64,000 bases of DNA from Erinaceus europaeus (GCF_950295315.1 NC_080171.1:111183593-111247592), one strand, 5' to 3'; numbered from the stretch's first letter, positions 23,700 through 35,511 are shown. Numbers and translations: made by a program. The notes: a model not told the origin generated them from the letters alone.

Positions 23700-24092
23700 T
23701 AAAAATAACAGAACTTTAAATTTTAATAAATTATTATTGATGCAATTTCAAAACAAAACATATATAAATAAGGGATGAGTTATTAGACCAAAGACCAAGA
23801 GGTTCTTGCAGAATTTTCATAAAGACAGAGAAATCAAAATAAGAATAGTTGGCACGCAAAGGGGAGAATCAAAGGCAACATTATGCATCTATGAGGAACT
23901 CCAAGCATACAAAGGGGATCAAGAGAGGAAAATAGTCATTGATAAGAACATTTATTAGAACTTTCTTAGTTCTAAGCAGGGCCAACCTCACAACGATTTG
24001 GTCAACATTTTGAAATTCTTAGTAACTTGATCTTTAAGCTTGTATTTTGTAAACAAAGTCCAGTGAGACAGGGACATGTGTAGAAGAAATTT
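23700..24092. other. No gene or recognised repeat
   Basis: AT-rich; nothing named. Confidence 0.4.
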
Positions 24093-24382
24093 GTGGGGGG
24101 ATAGGCAGTGGTGCACCGGGTTAAGTGCACATAGCACGGAGTGCAAGTACTCTCACAAGACAAGGACTGGCACAAGGATCCAGGTTCCAGACCCGGCTCC
24201 CCACCTGCAGGGGAGTTGCTTCATGGGTGGTAAAGCAGGTCTGCAGCTGTTTATGCCTTCTCTCTATCTTCCCTCCATTTTCAATTTCTCTCTGTTCTAT
24301 CCAATAAAAATGAAAAACAGCCGCCAGGAGCAGTGGATTCGTAGTTCAGGCACTGAGTCTCAGCAATAGCTTTGGAGGGAGA
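24093..24382 (+). mobile_element. SINE-A with extra 3' module
   Basis: 'caccgggttaagtgcacat', 'ggctccccacctgcagggga', module 'gccaggagcagtggattcgt'. About 20 extra nt sit inside the head (tactctcacaagaca). Confidence 0.9.
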
Positions 24383-24895
24383 GAGGGAGGGAGGGAGAAA
24401 GAGAAAGAATTGTGAGCAGAGCTAGAATCTACTTGCATTCACAATAGCCCATCCAGACAGAGTTCAGGTGTTCTATGATGCATAGCATTCAACAAGACTC
24501 AAAGTGACTAGCAGAAAGCCTTCACAACTGGTTCTAGAGACACTGACAGTTCTGTTGGCCACACCTTGCGTGTGAACCAGAACTTGCTTCAGATGCAGAG
24601 GAAAGGTGCTTCTCAGAAAAACCGAAAACCAAACTCTCAGTCTTGTCCTTTCCCACCTCAGTATGCCCCATCAACCACCCACATTCACTAAAAGTGATGA
24701 TGCAGGGGGTAGAGGGGTAAATAGAAAGGCTTTGGAGGTCATCACCTCTGTCTTTCTCTCTTCATCTCTTAGCTAAAGGCAGCATGACACGTATCAAACA
24801 CAAACAAGGGGCCCTCACATGGCTGGTTGGGATATATGCTATTACAACCACTATGAACAGCAGTATGGATATTACTTCTAAAAAATGACGAATGA

Positions 24896-25110
24896 GGGGC
24901 CGGTGGTGGCACACCTGGTTGAGTACACATGTCAACAATGCACAAGGACCTAGGTTCAAGCCTCCCAGTCCCCACCTGCATGGGGAAAGCTTTGAGAGTG
25001 GTGAAGCAGTGTTGCAGGTGTCTCTCTGTCTCTCTGTCTCTCTCCCTCTCCATTACTCCCTTCCCTCTCAATGTCTGGCTGTCTCTATCCAATAAATATA
25101 ATACCAAACA
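24896..25110 (+). mobile_element. SINE-B in L1
   Basis: 'ggtggtggcacacctggttg' head, 'ctggctgtctctatccaata' tail. Confidence 0.93.
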
Positions 25111-25158
25111 AAAATTTGAAAACAAACAACGAAGAGTGGAAATACCACATGTTCTTTT

Positions 25159-25367
25159 TAAATATTTATTTATTTATTATCGGATAGAGACAGAGACACT
25201 GAGAATGGAGAGGAAGATAGAGAGGGAGAGAGAGAGCCACCAGCAGTCCTGCTTCATCACTCAGGAAGCTTTCCCTCAGCAGGTGGGGACCAGGGACTTG
25301 AACCTAGGTCCTTACTCATTGTAGTGTGTGTGCTTAGCCCAGTGCCCCAAAGTCTGCACCTCCACCC
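25159..25367 (-). mobile_element. SINE-B in L1 with target duplication
   Basis: Tail 'atttatttattatcggatag', 'gcagtcctgcttcatcact'. Flanked by ccacatgttctt just before (about 25147-25158) and after (about 25368-25379). Confidence 0.88.
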
Positions 25368-25758
25368 CACATGTTCTTGCTATTCCATTTCTTGGTATTT
25401 ACCCAAGTACAATAATACACTAATCAGAAGAGATTTGCATACCTCTTTGTTCAATGCAGAAACTAGGCATTGCTCACCACAGTCAGAAGCCGGAAAAAGT
25501 CTAAATGCCTATTGACAGATGACTGAATAAAGAAGTGGACTATATACACAATGGAGTACTATTCAAGTTATACAAAGAGGAGATTTTTCACTTTGTGTGA
25601 TAAAATGTCTGGAGAGAGGACGTTATGTTCAGTCAAATGAGTCAGCTGGAGAAAGACAAATATTATATCCTTTAACTCATGTGGAAAATTACAGAACAAA
25701 TAGATGACAAACAGAATAAAACAAAAATAAATTCTTAGACTATAAGAACAAAACAGTT

Positions 25759-26108
25759 GGGGGCTGGGCGGTAGTGTAGTGGGTTAAGTGCTCATGGTGT
25801 GAAGCGCAAGGACCAGTGTAAAGATCCCAATTCGAGTCTGGCCCCGGCTCCCCACCTGCAGGGGAGTCGCTTCACAGGCAGTGAAGCAGGTCTGCAGGTG
25901 TCTATCTTTCTCTCCCCCTCTCTGTCTTCCCCTCCTCTCTCCATTTCTCTCTGTCCTATCCAACAGCAATGACAACAATAACAATAATAACAACAACAAT
26001 GATAAACAACAAGGGCAACAAAAGGGAAAAAAACATGGCCTCCGGGAGCATTGGATTCAAAGTGCTGGCACTGAGCCCCAGCGATAACCCTGGAGGCAAA
26101 AAAAAAAA
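25759..26108 (+). mobile_element. SINE-A with extra 3' module, full length
   Basis: Complete head (gctgggcggtagtgtagtgg), CT body, (AAC)n region, 'ggcctccgggagcattgg' module, A-tail. Confidence 0.95.
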
Positions 26109-26300
26109 GTTATGATCAGAGGGTCTCAGGGAAGGGTACATAGTAAAGACATGAACTGGGGATGAATAAAAACTAAACTTCTGATGAAGACTATACCATA
26201 GTTTACACAGATGGTGACTTATAATGCTGTACACATGAAAGCTAGGCCACTTAAACCAATGTTCTGTCATTGAAAATGTTTAGGTATTTCATGATATAAA

Positions 26301-26301
<1 letters not shown>

Positions 26302-26349
<48 letters not shown>
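26302..26349. repeat. (CA)24 microsatellite
   Basis: Perfect run just past the L1 end. Confidence 0.98.
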
Positions 26350-26874
26350 ATGAACTAGACAAAGTGAGTTTCATGTAGTATCTCCTCTGTTATACATATG
26401 ATAACAACAAAATACCCAGGCTTAGATGAGTTGCAAAATGCAAGCCAGTCTCCGTGGTTCCTCCTGCATTAAGTGCTCTGTTATTTGCACGCTGAAGTTG
26501 CTCTGTATCAGGGTGAGTGCTCAAACTCACGTCCATAATTTACATGCTTAGCTTTTCCTAGTTGGAATGACTGTGAGTAACAAAAACACCTTTGAAAATT
26601 AAAAAAAGGAGTATGGGAAAATAACAACTTTATATTTTGGTTCTTTTGAATATAGATTTTTTTTTTACTTTGTGAACCCTAGTTTTTACACATAAGATAA
26701 CAAGTCCTGTTTAAAGAGGCCTGACATTCAAATTCATAGAATATGTTCTTTTTAAATATTTATTTTGAAACTTCAAGGACAGAAAAATTTTCTGAGGTAT
26801 CTAGAGAGAAAAAGAGGCCTTAAAAATATAGACATAACGATGACTATGTCAAGTGATGGCTGAGTAGGGTAACA

Positions 26875-27262
26875 ATTCTATCCTGCAATGGAATACTATG
26901 CAGCTATTAAAACTAATGAGGTTTTCTTCTTCATAATATCATGGTCAGAACTTGAAGGGATCATCTTGAGTGAGACAAGCCAGAAAGGAAAAAAGTAATA
27001 CCAAGGTATAACTTAAATATAAAGAAAAGTAAGAAAAAGAACGTAAGATGAAACTTAGACTGGGTATAGTGTATTGCACAAAAGCAAAGGATTTTAGGGA
27101 AGGAGAGAAAGAGACAGGATGAGGAGTCATCAGGATCCTGGTGTGACTCCTAGACATTAACTGAGGCAGATGAAAAGTTGTGCCCATGTGTTAAAGACTA
27201 TATTGTAAATCTTCAACCTTCTAATAAAACAAACAACATGTTTGTCAAAAAAAAAAAAAGAA
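26875..27262 (+). mobile_element. L1 3' end with A-tail
   Basis: 'caatggaatactatgcagct', 'gagtgagacaagccagaaag', 'attgcacaaaagcaaagg', ending in a 13-nt A-run. I saw no clear target duplication. Confidence 0.82.
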
Positions 27263-27509
27263 AGACCTTGCCCTCAATGCGGATCAACAATAGTAGGGAC
27301 TGCTCCATTTTCCAAAGGGAGGTTGGATCCACATACTCTACCACTCGAGGAAGACGGGTCTTCAAATGAGTGCAGCCTAGAATGTTCCTAACCGTGACCA
27401 CAGAATGCGAGGAGCTCAGACCTACAGAGGTCGTGTGACGCAGGCTCCTGTGCTGAATACAGGCCCCAGGTCAAATTGATGGGGTTTACAGTTAACAATA
27501 GTTAAATAA

Positions 27510-28138
27510 TTTCCTCATGTTTGGGAGCTACTCTCTTCCCTGATCCAGCTTTCTAGCCCTATTTTCCAATTCTCACACCATCTCCCCAAACAATACTTTT
27601 GGTCCACCTGCATATTAGCTGTCAAGCTCAGACAAGAATTAGTAGTCATGGCCCCTTGGAATACACCTGAAATTGACCTACTAGCCCTTTCCAAAATGGA
27701 GACCCCCAAATCTCAGCTGCTATATTTTTTTGCCTTTAAGTTTCTGGTTATTCAACAATTTGTTCTGCTTTATATCTTAATGCCTTTTCAGCCACCAAGT
27801 TGCAGATGCTACCATGATGCCAACCTGACTTTCCAGGGCAGATGACCTCACCAATGTGTCCTGGACCCCCACCTCTTCAAAACCTTACCCCTCTAGGGAA
27901 AGACAGAAACAGGCTGGGAGTATGGATTGACCTGCCAACGCCCATGTCCAGCAGAGAAGCAATTACAGAAGCCAGACCTTCCACCTTCTGCACCTCATAA
28001 TGATTCTGGTTCCATACTCCCAGAGGGATAAAGAACAAGAAAGCTTCCATTGAGAGGAAGAAGTGTGGAACTCTGGCAGTGGGAATTGTGTGGAATTCTA
28101 CCCCTCTTATCCTATGGTCTTGTTGATATTTTTATTTT
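27510..28138 (+). mobile_element. L1 3' UTR, long copy
   Basis: 'ggagctactctcttccctga', 'ccaatgtgtcctggac', 'aggctgggagtatggatt', 'cccctcttatcctatggt'. Same family as the antisense copy at 14371. Confidence 0.75.
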
Positions 28139-28344
28139 TTATTTTTAAAAAAATCTTTATTTTAGAGACAGCCAGAAATCAAGAAGGAAGGGGGAGACAG
28201 AGAGGGAGAGAGACAGAGAGACACCTGCAGCCCTGCTTCACCACTCGCAAAGCTTTCTCCCTGTAGGTAGGGACCGGGGACTTGAACTCGGGTCCTTGCG
28301 CACTGTAACGTGTGCTCTCAACCAGGTGCACCACCACCCGGCCC
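28139..28344 (-). mobile_element. SINE-B with target duplication
   Basis: Inserted at the L1 tail. tgatatttttatttt flanks it at 28124-28138 and 28345-28359. Head complement ends 'caccaccacccggcc'. Confidence 0.93.
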
Positions 28345-28359
28345 TGATATTTTTATTTT

Positions 28360-28874
28360 ATAGTTTTTTTAAAGCAATAGGACAGAATCACGAAAAGGAA
28401 AAAAAAAAAGAATTTTGTCCTGACTGGTCATAATCCCTCCTCCTTGGAGACCTGTATTCTTCTCTGATCTAGAAAACAGAGGCAGATGGAAATGCCAGTG
28501 GCCAAGGTTGGAGTTGGGGGTCGAGGGGAGAAGTGGAATTGTGACCGTGCAATTCCTGGGTGTTTCCTCAGAGAACAGGCAGAGCTGGCTCTGGAGCCGG
28601 GCCAGGATCCTGGAACGTGCAGAGAGGCAGCTTGGCTGTGCTGTCCCACTAGTGCTGGGCAGTGGGCTGCAGGGTGAGGACATGTTGGAATGAGGACTCA
28701 TTGTTCCCTCCACTCTAGAGGCTGGATACTGAGGCCAGAAAACCCAGGGACTCCAGAAGTCAGGCCAGGACTGGATGACACTTGAATTGCCCGGAAGACT
28801 CATTTTTTCCTTGTCAGTGATGGTTGTCTCTCTTGTTCTTAGGCTGCAGAAACACATGCTAAGAGCAAGAAACA
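28360..28874. other. No gene or recognised repeat; open minus-strand frame
   Basis: A 186-codon minus-strand frame spans 28929-28369 but starts inside a SINE head and resembles no known protein. The GC-richer sequence explains its length. Confidence 0.5.
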
Positions 28875-29147
28875 TGGGAGTCGGGCAGTAAGCGCTGTGG
28901 GTTAAGTGCAAAAGCACAAAGACCGGCATAAAGATCCTGGTTCCAGCCCCCAGCTCTCCACCTGCAGGGGAGTCGCTTCACAGGAGGTGAAGCAGTTCTG
29001 TAGATGTCTTTCTCTGCCCCTTTCTGTCTTCTCCTCCTCTCTTCATTTCTCTCTGTTCTATCCAACAACGACGACAACAATAATAACTTCAACAAGAAGA
29101 CAGTTAGACCAACGAAAGGGAATAAATAAATAAATATATATTTTTTA
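28875..29147 (+). mobile_element. SINE-A
   Basis: 'gtgggttaagtgcaaaagc', 'gttctatccaacaacgacg', tail 'aataaataaataaatat'. Confidence 0.92.
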
Positions 29148-29423
29148 AAAGTAGGAGACATAAGTTAGAGAGCTAAAACTTTCATCCCAGGTCAAGTTTC
29201 CACGAGCAAGGATGAAGCAAGTGTGGTGACAGGATTGTAACTTGGCTCTTAAAACATCTTTCTTGAAACACTTCACAAAGATGTCTCTGTGTTGGAAACT
29301 CCTACACAAACAAACAAACAAAGTAATTCACGCATTCAGGGTCAAAATCTCGACCCTCTATCGTTATCAGGTGTGTGAACTGGAAGAATGTGAGAGAATA
29401 AACATGTAGAAAGATGTAGTTTT

Positions 29424-29640
29424 GGGGCCGGGTGGTGGCACACCTGGTTGAGCACACATGTTACAGTTCACGAGGATCCACCCAGGTTTAAGCCCGCATT
29501 CAGGTCAGTCCCCACCTGCAGGGAGAAAGCTTTGCAAATGGTGATGCAGTGCTGCAGGTATCTCTCTGTCTCTCTCCATCTCTTATCTCCCCCACCTCTC
29601 TCAATTTCTGGCTGTCTCTATCCAATAAATAAAAGAAAAT
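29424..29640 (+). mobile_element. SINE-B
   Basis: 'ggccgggtggtggcacacct' head, 'tttctggctgtctctatcca' tail; a SINE-A follows 24 nt later. Confidence 0.94.
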
Positions 29641-29664
29641 TTATTGGAGATAAAAGAAAATTTT

Positions 29665-29955
29665 GGGAGTCGGGCGGTAGTGCAGCGGGTTAAGTGCAGG
29701 TGGCGCGAAGCACTAGGACCATAAGGATCCTGGTTTGAGCCCCCGGTTCCCCACATTCAGGGGAGTAGCTTCACAGGCAGTGAAGCAAGTCTGTAGGTGT
29801 CTCTCTTTTTCCCTATCTGTATTCCCTTCCTCTCTCCATTTTTCTCTGTCCTATCCAATAATTTTGACATCATCATCATCAACAACAACAATAATAACAA
29901 CAACAACAAGGGCAAAAAAAGGGAAAATAAATAATTTAAAAAATAAATAAACAAA
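29665..29955 (+). mobile_element. SINE-A with target duplication
   Basis: 'gtcgggcggtagtgcagcgg' head. taaaagaaaatttt flanks it at 29651-29664 and 29956-29969. Confidence 0.94.
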
Positions 29956-30237
29956 TAAAAGAAAATTTTAAAAAAAGAAAGATTTTTTTTTTCAACACAC
30001 AGCGTCACCATCATTCCTTTGACGTACCTCAGATATTTTGTGAGTATGTCAGATAACTTCACTTCAGGTTTGGCTAGACTCTTTGCCTAGACACTTGGGG
30101 GATTAGAGAGAGCTTTGAGTAAGGGGTTATAAGGACCCTGTCTCAGTCACTCCCACTTAATCCACATGGCTTTGGGGAATTTATTAGCCTTCCCTGAAAA
30201 TCAGGCCTTTTTGCTTGCTTGCTTGTTTGCTTGTTTG

Positions 30238-30278
30238 TCAAAAAAACATAAGGGCTTCACTACTCCAGGATGACTTTT

Positions 30279-30315
<37 letters not shown>

Positions 30316-30392
30316 GATGTCACAGCTTCCTCCAATGCAGTGGAGTAATGTGCATACAAAGCAGACACACTATCCAGGTGAGTTATTTTGCT
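30238..30392 (-). mobile_element. SINE-E with (GA)n
   Basis: 'agggcttcactactccagga', GA run at 30281-30310, then 'cacactatccaggtgagtta'. Confidence 0.75.
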
Positions 30393-31353
30393 AACCCAGT
30401 CTGAGAACCTTTGTGTAAGTCCTTTATTGAGAAAGGATTTACCTTGCAAACCACCTCGACTAAGGAGTAAAAGCCATTATTTGCCCCCATCTCCTTTTAA
30501 ATCAAAAGTAGAACATTTTAAGCCTCAATTATGGAACCTAAGTAGTTTTTGTTGTGCAGGGCTCTTCAGCCAGAATGTGATGATATCTTCTTTGCCCAAG
30601 GACTCCAAGCTGGGCACTGCAGCTATGTCCTTGTAGCCGGTCCAGCTCACACACTCAGTGCCCTACCTTCAATAACCAATGACCTTAAGATGAGCGTGCT
30701 TCAAGCTCAAGACAGCAGGAATGAAGGAACATCAAGCACATCTTTAAACAGGGCATAAAGAAACCTTTCAGACCAGGAGGGAGAAACAGCCCAGGGGCAA
30801 AGCGCTCACCTACCTTTCAGACCCATTTAATGGCCAATTTCTAATGGCAAGGACTGGAAATTACTTCCCTGAATAGAATATGCAGCTGCCAGCCACTTAC
30901 TTTAGAAATAAGTCACTTTCTACAGCCTCTTTACACCTGTCGCAGTGTGGTTTCCAATAGTGTGTCCACTTGGCATCTTTCACTCTTGTGAAAAATAAGA
31001 AACTTAAATTGCTGTTACTGAGACAGGTTGTTCTGACTCAGGTGTCAGGCTGCCACCTAGTGGGAATTTGGGGAAGTGAATGCTCTCTTCTTCTCACTTT
31101 GACCAGTCCAAATTGCTCAGCTCTGCTCCCAGAGAAAACACTGACTTTTCTGTCATAGTCAAAGCAATTCCCTCCTAAGTTAGAGATCCCCCTCCCCTCT
31201 CACCTCCTGCAGGAGGAGTAATACAAAGAAAGAAACCCCTACCCAGAGAGGCAGTTCCTGCTACACAAGGCAAGGGCTTTTTTTGTTGTTGTTGTTGTTT
31301 GTTTGTTTGTTTGTTTTTTAACTTGAACTGTACCCTTGCCTACTCTCAAAAAT
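30393..31353. other. No gene or recognised repeat
   Basis: A (GTT)n near 31283-31316 only. Confidence 0.45.
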
Positions 31354-31641
31354 TGTTTTTAACTTTTTTAAATTTTATTTTCCCTTTTGTTGCCCTTGTT
31401 TTTTTTTATTGTTCTTGTAGTTATTATTGTTGTTATTGAGGTCATTGTTGTTGGATAGGACAGAGAGAAATGGAAAGAGGAGGGGAAGACAGAGAGGGGG
31501 AGAGAAAGATAGACACCTGCAGACCTGCCTCCACCACTTGTGAAGCGACTCCCCTGCAGGTGGGGGGCCGGGGGCTGACACTGGGATCCTTAGGCCGGTC
31601 CTTGCTCTTTGCGCCCCATTTGCTTAACCCACCGCCCGACT
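31354..31641 (-). mobile_element. SINE-A with target duplication
   Basis: 'tttattttcccttttgttgc' to 'cttaacccaccgcccgactc'. Flanks are cctactctcaaaaatt (31338-31353) and cctactctcagaattt (31642-31657). Confidence 0.93.
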
Positions 31642-32033
31642 CCCTACTCTCAGAATTTTTTCCTGAGATGGTCCTGGTACAGGTATAGGCAACCCCAGTG
31701 GGTCAGATGAACTTTAGGTTCTGGAGGGCAGGCCTCTTTCCAGGCTGCCATCTCTTAGATTCTCCTGAACAGAGGAGTCCTACAGACTCCGCTGAAGTAC
31801 CCTGGGTTGACGTGGTTCCTGATGCCTTCTCACATCCCTGACACACTGTTTCCAGTTCATCAGACTCTGCAGCTAGAGACGAGAGAAGACTACAGCCCAC
31901 TTCCTGGCTCTCTCACCAGACCAGCTGAGCAGACAGGAATGAGCTGGCGGAGGTATTGATGGCTCCAGGCTGTTGATTTCCCCGGTCTCCTAAATCACAG
32001 GAAAGTGATCGGTTTAGACCTTGAAAACTTCCA

Positions 32034-32245
32034 GGCTGGTGAGATAGCACACCCAGAAAAGCCCCTGCTTAGCCATGTGTGCAGCTCGGGTTTGAACCCG
32101 GCCCTCACTGCACTTGAGGAAGTCTCAGTGCTGTGGTGTCTCTCCTCTGTCTTTCTGTCTCTGTCCCTAGCTCTGACTTTCTATCTGAAAAAGTAGGCCT
32201 GGAGCAGTGAAGTCCCAGTAGTCACACACACACAAAACCAATAAA
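32034..32245 (+). mobile_element. SINE-E
   Basis: 'ggctggtgagatagcacacc', 'gggtttgaacccggccctca', CT body, 'cctggagcagtgaagtccc'. Confidence 0.8.
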
Positions 32246-33679
32246 TAAGCCAGATTTTTTTTTTTTCCTCAGCCAAGAGAATCAATCTCAGAGTCACATT
32301 CTGGACTGAGCCAACCCAGAACCCCCAAGGGAGTTGTGCTGATAGATATCCAGTACCCCATTGTTTTCATACCATTTGGCCTGGAATGGAGAAACATAAG
32401 TCTATAGAATTCAGTTCTTCTCTAAGCCTCAGCTTCCATTCCTGGTTCCCCAATGTTCCTAGATGGCCCAGGTCAGGCAGAAGCACCAATGACAGCCACA
32501 GAGAGCAAGGCTTGCTTCCTGGTGCACTTATAGACATGGATTTCTGCACCACCTTCCCTTCCCCGGGTACTTTCAGGGGGTGGAGCAGGGGGATGCAGCT
32601 GAGACCCAGAGGAGATAAGACCACCCTCTGGGCATAGGACCTGAAAATCAGCATTTTGAAAGCTCCAGCAGGTCCATCTTGTAGCTGGGCAGGAGAACCA
32701 GTGGTTTTAAACAAATATATTCTGTCAGTCTGTTTTGGTGTACTTGTCTGAGTCATGGTTTTTTTCCACACGTAAAGTGAGAAGTTAATAATAGCAGTTC
32801 TCTCCAAAGTTAGTTGTTTCAAGACTTAAAAATATACCTGAAAGGGCATTTCCTATTGGAATGATGATGTAAAAGTCCTTTTACAGAGCATTCAAAAATA
32901 ATACCGCATGCACATCTAGCCTACGGAAACCAGCCGAAACACTGCGTGAGCCGTGTTTCAAAACACGTGTTTCCTGACAGGACCTTTTGCACTCTGCACG
33001 GCCCGGTGGTCAGAGGAACAGTCTGGTGTGGCGGGAGGCTGTCATGTGAACATTCCTTTCTCTGACCTGTGTTGCTAACCTGGGTGCTTACCAGACTGAC
33101 AAAGAACAGAGAGGAAGGCTCTGACGCCCACAGATTTCAGCATCACTGCCAGTGATGTAGATGAGTAACACTAACTTGTTTTCTCTCCTGGTGAGGGCTT
33201 AAAACCCAGCAGTGGCCTGGAGCATCAGTGGAGGCCTGGAAAGTATTCTGCCCTGTCAGCCTTGCTGACAGCCATGACTGCCACGATCTGGGTGGCGATG
33301 AACTGGCAGACCGTCTTCTCTGCCTACCTCAGGGGGCCCCATGAGAGATGAAGTAAGTCCCCCAACCCACTCGTCTGGTCAGGCTGCTTTCTCTGGGACA
33401 GGTGGTCACAGTTCAGGTCCCAGTTTCCCTAAGGAAGTACCTACAAGTCTGAAGAGAATCCCATCCCCTACCCCACCATCTGTCTTTTCGAACCTACTAC
33501 ACTCTGTCTGGAAGCTTCTGCTTCCTGGTATCTCTGCACGCTTTCCACTTCCAAGAGGGGTCAGACTAAAGGGCAGCTTGACTTTTCATTTGTGAACTGA
33601 AATTCGCGACTCATCGGAAGATTTGAGTGAGTGTACTGGCATACTTGGGACTCGAGTGATCTCTCTGCAGTCTGTTTTT
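32246..33679. other. Repeat-poor, GC-richer block; no gene recognised
   Basis: The longest stretch left of SYK without a SINE or L1. It includes CpG-bearing stretches around 32930-33050 and 33270-33350. No protein or known non-coding RNA recognised. It may hold conserved regulatory DNA, but nothing in the sequence proves it. Confidence 0.4.
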
Positions 33680-33775
33680 TTTTCTTTTCTTTTTTTTAAC
33701 AAATAGCCAATGTTATTGCTGGGACTTCATGCCTTTATAATGCCACTGTTCCTGGTGGCCAGTGTTTCTATTCTT
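33680..33775 (-). mobile_element. SINE-A 3' module fragment
   Basis: 'atgttattgctgggacttca' and 'ccactgttcctggtggcca' match only the extra module of SINE-A. Confidence 0.6.
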
Positions 33776-33793
33776 TTATTTCTTTTATTTTTT

Positions 33794-34077
33794 TGCCTCC
33801 AGGGTTATTGTTAGGACTGGGCATTGGCACTACAAATCCACATCTTCTGATAGCCCCCCTTTTTTTCCCCTCATTTTTTTTTATTCAGTAGGACAGAGAG
33901 AAACAGAGAGAGGAGAGAGATAGAGAGGGAGAGAGAAAGATAGATACCTGCAGATCTGCTTTGCTGCTTGTGAGGTGTCCCCTCTGCAGGTGGGGAGGGG
34001 GGCTCGAACCTGGTTCCTTGAGCTGATCTTTGTGCTTAGTACATGTGTGTTTAACCAGGTGTGCCACTGTCCTGTCC
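33794..34077 (-). mobile_element. SINE-A with extra 3' module
   Basis: 'ttgcctccagggttattgtt', 'cagtaggacagagagaaac', head complement 'tttaaccaggtgtgccactg'. Confidence 0.88.
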
Positions 34078-34616
34078 TTTTTTTCTTTACTTTTGATAAA
34101 GTGTGAGAGATAGAGTTACAGAGGGAAAGAAAAAGTGAGAGATTAAAAAAAAAAACAGAGAGATATCTGCAGATTGTTCCACTGCTTGTGAAGCTTCTTA
34201 CCTGCAGATAAGATATGGGGCTTGACAACCAGACTTCCCTAGACAGACAACTCCACCAATGTGTCCTGGAGCTCCGCTTCCCCAGGGCCCCACCCCACTA
34301 GGGAAAGAGAGAGACAGGCTGGGAGTATGGCTCGACCCATTTTCAGCGGGGAAGCAATTATAGAAGCCAGACCTTCCTCCTTCTGCAACCCACAATGACC
34401 TTGGGTCCATACTCCCAGAGGGTTAAAGAATTTGAAAGCTATCAAGGGAGGGGGTGGCATATGGAGTTCTGGTGGTGGGAATTGTGTGGAGCTGTACCCC
34501 TCTTATACTATGGTTTTTGTCAATGTCTCCTTTTTATAAATAAAATTTAAAAAAAAAGATATGGGGCTTGAATCAAGGTCCTTGCAAGTAGTAACATGTG
34601 CTGTCCGTGGCCTTTC
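34078..34616 (-). mobile_element. Old SINE, probably B, split by an L1
   Basis: Tail and body at 34078-34225 ('tgcttgtgaagcttcttacc'), head complement at 34572-34616 ('caaggtccttgcaagtagt'). Confidence 0.75.
34226..34555 (+). mobile_element. L1 3' end inserted in a SINE
   Basis: 330 nt ending in AATAAAATTT and an A-run. aagatatggggcttga flanks it at 34210-34225 and 34556-34571, a perfect 16-nt repeat. Confidence 0.92.
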
Positions 34617-34899
34617 TTGATTGTGACAACACAGACATGCATATCACAGCCAGCGGCCATTGGTTCAGATGGGAGGGGTAGGAGAGGGTAGCAGAGGGTA
34701 GCGGAGGGTCACTGCTATGGATGACCACAAGTGGCCCGGCACACAGGACTATGCACAGGAAAGGTATCGAACAAATGCCATCAAGCAGTCAAGTCACTGT
34801 ATTGAGAGGAGGGTTACAAGTCGGTCTCACTTACAGGGGGAGTGTGGATACTCACATTCTCACACATGGAGACACATACTAGACCCTCCTGCATTCACA

Positions 34900-34901
34900 T
34901 T

Positions 34902-34949
<48 letters not shown>

Positions 34950-34950
34950 T
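34900..34950. repeat. (TTCT)n microsatellite
   Basis: About 12 repeats, at the tail of the next L1 fragment. Confidence 0.97.
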
Positions 34951-35113
34951 TATTAACTTTTTTTATTAGTGATTTACAAAATCACAAAAATAACAGAGGT
35001 GCAATTCCACACCGTTCTCACCACCAGAGTTCTGTGTCCCCATCCCCTCCATTAGAAACTGCAGTGGTTCTCCCAAGGTCACAGATATGGGCTGACTATT
35101 ATTTCTATAATTA

Positions 35114-35117
<4 letters not shown>
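34951..35117 (-). mobile_element. L1 3' end, second type
   Basis: 'tttttattagtgatttacaa', 'gttctgtgtccccatcccct', 'cagatatgggctgactatta'. Not the same text as the other L1 ends. Confidence 0.6.
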
Positions 35118-35175
<58 letters not shown>

Positions 35176-35209
35176 TATAATCTGTATATATATATATACA
35201 CATTTTTTC
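35118..35209. repeat. (AT)n microsatellite with interruptions
   Basis: Perfect AT at 35118-35169, then imperfect TATA to 35200. Confidence 0.97.
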
Positions 35210-35229
35210 CTGCTTCCCTCTCTTTATTT

Positions 35230-35386
35230 CTTTTAACTTATAAAAAGGAAATACTAACAAAACCATAGGATAAGAGGGGTACAACTCCACACAATTCCCA
35301 CCACCAGAATGGACCCAGGGTCATTGTGGGATGCAGAAGGTGGAAAGTCTGGCTTCTGTAATTGCTTCCCCGCTGAACATGTGTTT
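35230..35386 (-). mobile_element. L1 3' UTR, internally deleted
   Basis: 'aaaccataggataagagggg' then 'tggacccagggtcattgtgg'; about 60 nt present in other copies are missing between these. Confidence 0.8.
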
Positions 35387-35509
35387 CCATTTCTACATAC
35401 TCTCACATCCCCAGTCACCCTTTTACTCTTTCACACACATTCCTGGAACACTCGCACACTTATATTCTCACACTTAGGCACACACACCTCACTCATATGC
35501 CCCCCCCCT

Positions 35510-35511
<2 letters not shown>

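Larger units (their letters stand above)
24780..26290 (+). mobile_element. L1 3' part, interrupted by three SINEs
   Basis: 'accactatgaacagcagtat', then 'ggtatttacccaagtacaat', 'acacaatggagtactattca' and 'gtcagctggagaaagacaaa' are L1 3' landmarks on the plus strand, continuing after 26109. SINEs at 24896-25110, 25159-25367 and 25759-26108 landed in it. Confidence 0.75.

Noticed and set aside
28369..28929. 186-codon minus-strand open frame, the longest in the window
   Set aside because: It starts in a SINE head, resembles no known protein and has low-complexity ends. GC-rich chance frame.
32367..32822. 151-codon minus-strand frame
   Set aside because: No recognisable domain or splice context; the chance level is high in this GC-richer block.
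34842..35180. Open frames rich in F/S/L and I/Y
   Set aside because: Translation of TTCT and AT microsatellites.
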